From NCBI RefSeq assembly GCF_041051975.1, contig NZ_CP163435.1:9454501-9518500 (forward strand): DNA of 64,000 bases, written 5' to 3'. This DNA is from Streptomyces sp. R21. Its GTDB lineage: Bacteria; Actinomycetota; Actinomycetes; Streptomycetales; Streptomycetaceae. The notes under the pieces were generated by a model that saw only the letters and a program-made list of their open reading frames with translations, was not told the origin of the DNA and did not search any database. Position 1 is the first letter of the stretch; every line of letters starts with the position of its first letter. Position numbers and translations under genes: made by a program. Shown here piece by piece: positions 60,085 through 64,000 of the stretch.

Positions 60085-61104
60085 GTGGACGCCATTTCGG
60101 CACGCCCCGCCCGTATTCAGGACGTCGCGGCCGCCGCCGGCGTCTCGGTGTCCACGGTGTCAAACGTGCTCAACCGGCCCGAGCGCGTCAACGCGCAGAC
60201 CGCGGAGCGTGTCCGCGCCGCGGTCGCCGTGCTCGACTACGTGCCCCACCCGGGAGCCGCCGGCCTGCGCACCGGGCACTCGTCCTCGATCGGGCTGGTG
60301 CTGCCCGATGTGGCCAACTCGTTCTACTCGCGCATCGCACGGGGCGCCGCGGACGCGGCCTACGACCACGGTTATTCCCTCGTGCTCTGTCACAGCGGGG
60401 ACGCGCCGGAGCGGGAGCAGGGCTACTTCACCATGCTCGTCGAGCAGCGGGCCGTCGGGGTGGTGGTCGTTCCGCTGAGCGCCGACCCGGGCCGGCTGAC
60501 CCGGCTGCGCGACCGTGGCATCCCGCTCGTCCTGGCCGACCGCGCGATGCCGGACCAGGAAGGCTGCTCCGCCTCCGTCGACGACATCGCAGGCGGCCGC
60601 ATCGCCGTGCAGCACCTCCTGGACCGCGGGGCGCGCGACATCCTCGTCGTCAACGGGGAGCGCGGGATACGCCAGTGCGCCGACCGCTACCAGGGCGCCC
60701 GGCAGGCCGTGCGCAGTCGGCGCGAGGCGCGGCTGGACCAGGTCGTCGCCGAGGAGATGACGGTGGCGTACGGCGCGAAGATCGCCGACCAGCTCGAAAA
60801 CCTGCCCGACGGGGTCTTCTGCACCAACGACTTCCTCGCCGCGGGGGTGTGCCGCGGACTGACCGAGCGAGGCGTGCGCATTCCCGAGGACGTCCAGGTG
60901 GTCGGCTACGGCGACCTCGACATCGCCGGCTTCGGGGCGACGACCCTGACGACGGTCCGGCAGCCGGTCGAGGACCTCGGCCGGGCGGCCGTCGAGATGC
61001 TGCTCGACGAGATCGAGGCGCGCGCGGAACACGACCACGAAACCCGGGTCTTCGCACCCGGCCTCGTCCTGCGGCACTCCACCCGGCCGCCGTCCGACAC
61101 CTGA
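60085..61104 (+). CDS. LacI family transcriptional regulator
   Basis: 339 residues. The N-terminal LacI helix-turn-helix reads ARIQDVAAAAGVSVSTVSNV and LNRPERVNAQTAERV, followed by GLVLPDVANSFYSRIARGAA and VQVVGYGDLDIAGFGATTLT of the periplasmic-binding-type effector domain. GTG at 60085 is taken as the start, although GAGGGG directly abuts it; an ATT at 60094 would have better Shine-Dalgarno spacing. AAATCGTTTT at 59998-60007 upstream is a weak LacI-like half-symmetric site. It probably controls the flanking ThuA/MocA operon and the convergent GH106 gene. Confidence 0.88.
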   Translation: MDAISARPARIQDVAAAAGVSVSTVSNVLNRPERVNAQTAERVRAAVAVLDYVPHPGAAGLRTGHSSSIGLVLPDVANSFYSRIARGAADAAYDHGYSLVLCHSGDAPEREQGYFTMLVEQRAVGVVVVPLSADPGRLTRLRDRGIPLVLADRAMPDQEGCSASVDDIAGGRIAVQHLLDRGARDILVVNGERGIRQCADRYQGARQAVRSRREARLDQVVAEEMTVAYGAKIADQLENLPDGVFCTNDFLAAGVCRGLTERGVRIPEDVQVVGYGDLDIAGFGATTLTTVRQPVEDLGRAAVEMLLDEIEARAEHDHETRVFAPGLVLRHSTRPPSDT

Positions 61105-61110
61105 ACCCCG

Positions 61111-64000
61111 TCAGCTCCGCGCAATCCGCAGCGTCACCGGCCCGAACAGGCCCGAAGCGAGCTGGTCCGCGAAGGCCCAGGCCGTCGGAGTGGCCTCGGC
61201 GAGGTACGGCGCGAGAGTGCCGCGGACGGTCACGTCGACCCGGACGGTGCGCCCGCCGGCGCCGCCCAGCACGAAGCGGTACGGGGCGCAGAACGCCTCG
61301 CCCACCGGCACCCCGTCCAACGCGAGCTCGACACTGCCCCGCACCCGCCCCAGGTCCAGCACCGGGTCCGGCCCCGGCGGTACCTGAAGCGCACGCGAGT
61401 AGGTCACGCCCCCGCTCCAACTGCCCAGCCCCAGCGAGCTCCAGTCTCCCAGCGCCAGCGGCGCCGCCACGGTGCGCACACGCGCCGGACCGCGCCACCC
61501 GGAGCCGCCCCGCAGGACAGCCGTGGGCACGGTGACCACCTCGACCTCCGTGGGCTCCGCCAACGGCCGGTGCAGGACGAGGACTTGGCCGTCGAGCGGG
61601 CGCAGTGCGCCGTCCCCGACCCGCACCCTCGCGGGAAGCTCCAGCGGCAGGTCGACCGACACCGTGCCCGCGGGCACGGTGAAGCGGAAGCGCTGCGGCG
61701 CCTCGTGGACGTCGTCCGTGCACCGCACGGGCAGTACGGCGCTGCCGAGCACCGGCGGACCGGTGAGCCACTCCGTGTCCGGCAACGGGTGCGGCCGAAC
61801 CGCGGCGTGGCAGTGCTGCAACTCGCCCCGCCTGCCCTCGTCCTCGACAGTGCGGCCCTGCCATCCACCCGTCCCGACCTCCCAACCGGCGCCGCTGACA
61901 AGCGCGGTCACGCCGGACCCCGACCGTGCGGCGAGGTCGACGAACACGGCGTCACGGGCGCGGGCGCCGTCGGTCACGACGTCGAGCACGTGCTCGCCCG
62001 CCAGGAGCGGCAGTTCATGGCGGAAGAACGCGGGCACCCCGCCCCAGTCCGACTCGTAGTACTCGGCCTTCTCCTGCCGCGCCACGACGGCGCCGTCGAG
62101 GAGCACGGTGACCGCCGTAGCCGCGCCCACGACGAGCACCGCCCGTACACCGTCGTACGGGAGTTGGATCCGCGCGCGATACGTCACCGGGCCGTCGGCC
62201 CGCACCCCTTCGGGCAGGCGCATGAACCGCGGACGCGGTGCGCATCCGTCCGGTGCGGACAGGCAGAAGCAGCTGCCCAGCGGGGTGTCGGCGGCGGCCG
62301 AGATTGTCGAGGGCCGGCTCGCGGCGTCGGACAGCTCGTACTCGAGCACGTTGCGGGCCCGTGCCACCGTCACCCGGGCCGAGGCCAGATATCCGCCGCC
62401 GGTATCCAGCCGCTCGCCGTTCCACCACACGCGCTTGACCGCCTCCGCACCGACGTGCAGGGCGGCGGCTCCCCGGTGGCCGGTCTCCACGATCGCCCGG
62501 ACCCGGACGGCCCTTCCGCTTCCCGGCACCGCGACCCGTACGAACTCCTCGTTCACCAGCCCCTTGTTGCCGAGCAGCCCACCTGGATCCGGGATCCCAC
62601 GGCTCGACGAGTACACCGATACGTCCCAGCCCGCGTCCGGTGGCACGAGGGGCAGCTCGCCGCTCAGGACCCGTTCGACGGACGCCGCGTCCAACGGCTC
62701 GGGGGCCTCGGCGGAGGGCACCGGTGGCAGGACGCGGACCCGGTTGCCGTAGGTCGCCCGCGCCCGCCGCCACACCGCGTCGGGCATGTCGGTCTCGCTC
62801 CACTCCATGTCCCAGATCTGCGGCTCGTCGACGGAGGCGCCCGGGGGCAGCGCCAGGTCGCCCCAGGTGTTGTCCATCGTGGGGATCAGACGGCCCTGCC
62901 AGCCGGTCGAGACGTCGATCGCCTCCTCCCGCACCGGCTCCGGAGCCGGCGGGGTGGCCGCCGCGCTCGACGGCGGGCCTTCGCGCCAGACGACGAGGGC
63001 GGCGGGGGCGCCGTCCAGCGGCACCTCGATGGTCGAGACACCGTCGTCGGTGACGGTGACAGGGGCGGCGCCCCGGGTGCCCGTCGCGGGGTTCCAGATC
63101 TCGGCCTCGGCGACCGGGGCACGCACGGTGACGGACGAGGTGCGGGCGTAGCGCGCGGGATCGATGGCGTGCTTCCTGCGCGGCTGAGGAGAGTCGGTGC
63201 GCGGCTCGGGCGCACCGGCGTCCGGGAAGGCGCCCGTCACCAGCGCGACCGCCTCGTTCCCCGTCCTGCGGACGAGCAGCGGCACCTCGCCCGTGGCGTG
63301 TCCGGCCGCGTCGGCCACCGCCGTCGCGCCGGACTCGGCGTCGGGCGCACGTTCCAGTCGCGGATGGGCCGACAGCGCCGCAACGACGGAGTCGTCACCG
63401 GACAGTCCGGCGGCCGACGTGGGAGGGCGCCCCACGACGACGACCCTGCCACCGGCGTCGAGCAGTTCGGTCAGCCGCCGCGCCGTCTCCTCCTCCAGGA
63501 CGCTCGCCGAGGGCAGCAGCACCGCGCTGTACGCCAAGTCCCGGATGCGCAGGGCCCCGTCGGCGGTCTTGGCGCGCTGCACCGAGTCGTCGTCGACCAC
63601 GTCGAAGGAGACGCACTGCCGGTCCAGGGCGCCGGTCCGGGGGCGGAGCCAGTTGTTCGTGCCGCACAGGTCCAGGTAGTGACGCTGGGTCTCGTCGGCG
63701 TCGGAGTGGCCGTCGCCGAGCCGGCCCTCGCCGAAGTGGTGGAGGGGCGCGTCCAGCGGGACGAGCGACTGCATGGTCGCGGTGGGATGCAGGACCGCCA
63801 CGTCGGCGTCGTAGCTTCCCCACGACATGATCGAGCAGATCCGGGACACGGCCCGGGAGAACGCCGGGTACTGCTTCCAGTAGGGCTGGCGCCAGTCGGT
63901 GGACGGCGGTGCCCACTCGAACCAGCCGCCCGCGGTGCCGAAGTAACTGGCGTGCGGGTTGTACAGGTTGGCGCCGCTGCGCAGGAACGGCAGGAGCCAG
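61111..64000 (-). CDS. GH106-type alpha-L-rhamnosidase-like protein, C-terminal part (cut by window edge)
   Basis: About 963 residues are inside the window and the frame stays open to position 64000, so the N-terminus lies beyond. The edge-proximal part (NLYNPHASYFGTAGGWFEWA, FSRAVSRICSIMSWGSYDAD and VAVLHPTATMQSL) resembles the catalytic barrel of the GH106 rhamnosidase family. The rest consists of beta-sandwich and carbohydrate-binding-like domains (RFTVPAGTVSVDLPLELPAR, GSVELALDGVPVGEAFCAPY). It likely removes L-rhamnose from pectic polymers such as rhamnogalacturonan. It is convergent with the LacI gene (6-bp gap). Confidence 0.75.
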   Translation of the reverse strand, partial: WLLPFLRSGANLYNPHASYFGTAGGWFEWAPPSTDWRQPYWKQYPAFSRAVSRICSIMSWGSYDADVAVLHPTATMQSLVPLDAPLHHFGEGRLGDGHSDADETQRHYLDLCGTNNWLRPRTGALDRQCVSFDVVDDDSVQRAKTADGALRIRDLAYSAVLLPSASVLEEETARRLTELLDAGGRVVVVGRPPTSAAGLSGDDSVVAALSAHPRLERAPDAESGATAVADAAGHATGEVPLLVRRTGNEAVALVTGAFPDAGAPEPRTDSPQPRRKHAIDPARYARTSSVTVRAPVAEAEIWNPATGTRGAAPVTVTDDGVSTIEVPLDGAPAALVVWREGPPSSAAATPPAPEPVREEAIDVSTGWQGRLIPTMDNTWGDLALPPGASVDEPQIWDMEWSETDMPDAVWRRARATYGNRVRVLPPVPSAEAPEPLDAASVERVLSGELPLVPPDAGWDVSVYSSSRGIPDPGGLLGNKGLVNEEFVRVAVPGSGRAVRVRAIVETGHRGAAALHVGAEAVKRVWWNGERLDTGGGYLASARVTVARARNVLEYELSDAASRPSTISAAADTPLGSCFCLSAPDGCAPRPRFMRLPEGVRADGPVTYRARIQLPYDGVRAVLVVGAATAVTVLLDGAVVARQEKAEYYESDWGGVPAFFRHELPLLAGEHVLDVVTDGARARDAVFVDLAARSGSGVTALVSGAGWEVGTGGWQGRTVEDEGRRGELQHCHAAVRPHPLPDTEWLTGPPVLGSAVLPVRCTDDVHEAPQRFRFTVPAGTVSVDLPLELPARVRVGDGALRPLDGQVLVLHRPLAEPTEVEVVTVPTAVLRGGSGWRGPARVRTVAAPLALGDWSSLGLGSWSGGVTYSRALQVPPGPDPVLDLGRVRGSVELALDGVPVGEAFCAPYRFVLGGAGGRTVRVDVTVRGTLAPYLAEATPTAWAFADQLASGLFGPVTLRIARS

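Noticed and set aside
1..64000. Search for tRNA, rRNA, CRISPR arrays, prophage or transposase genes
   Set aside because: None was recognised by eye; short RNA genes without coding signals could still be missed.

Overview
The window is high-GC actinobacterial DNA with strong G/C third-position bias, GTG/TTG starts and short operons. Several gene types point to a Streptomyces or close relative: a long chaplin with a sortase motif, a TPR regulator of the NsdA type, an orphan DUF397 protein, several PP2C/PAS regulators, an ANTAR regulator and many secreted polysaccharide hydrolases. No rRNA, tRNA, CRISPR array, prophage or insertion sequence was seen. The mix looks like a chromosomal arm or arm-proximal region rather than a biosynthetic gene cluster.

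Layout. Positions 1-4453: a divergent acyl-CoA synthetase (cut by the edge) faces an enoyl-CoA hydratase / DUF35 / two thiolase-like genes operon in which both thiolase homologues lack the catalytic cysteine. 4537-13217: DUF397, universal stress protein, CGNR zinc-finger regulator, a divergent ArsR-type regulator and alpha/beta hydrolase, a large AAA/LuxR-type regulator, hypotheticals and one decayed gene. 13276-20027: secreted amidase, APH-fold kinase, NsdA-like regulator and PAS-PP2C phosphatase. 20306-28544: two TetR regulators, each divergent from oxidoreductases (a quinone-oxidoreductase type; an aldo/keto reductase plus F420-type oxidoreductase), on either side of a secreted GH78 alpha-L-rhamnosidase. 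28771-33287: a multi-PAS PP2C/ATPase protein containing a perfect 363-bp in-frame tandem duplication, then a Tat-exported phospholipase C. 33354-41249: inositol-dehydrogenase-like oxidoreductase, baeRF3 protein, a broken FMN-glutamate-synthase-like gene, secreted DUF4232 protein, tripeptidyl-aminopeptidase-like exoprotease, long chaplin, GlsB-type membrane protein and a VOC protein. 41559-45095: secreted lysyl-oxidase-like protein and a GH5-Fn3-CBM2 hydrolase under a CebR-type operator. 45270-48586: MFS efflux pump, MarR regulator and a bile-acid-symporter-type protein carrying a coding minisatellite. 48756-54090: two paralogous COG4705 membrane proteins, each preceded by the same TTCAGG direct-repeat motif, facing a four-gene operon of two PAP2 phosphatases, an OmpR-type response regulator and its histidine kinase. 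54334-57874: BlaI/M56 peptidase pair, GAF-ANTAR regulator and Ser/Thr kinase. 58135-64000: ThuA, Gfo/Idh/MocA oxidoreductase, LacI regulator and a GH106-type rhamnosidase cut by the window edge.

How the genes work together. The clearest functional themes are plant-polymer use (GH78, GH106, GH5-CBM2, ThuA/MocA sugar oxidation, with LacI/CebR-type palindromes), cell-envelope and surface biology (chaplin, lysyl-oxidase-like protein, amidase, PAP2 and COG4705 proteins with a two-component system), and many small local switches in which a regulator faces its target across a palindromic operator. The most interesting candidate for a poorly described system is the COG4705/PAP2/two-component block at 48.7-54.1 kb with its shared direct-repeat motif. 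Next are the cysteine-less thiolase/DUF35 operon and the secreted lysyl-oxidase-like protein.
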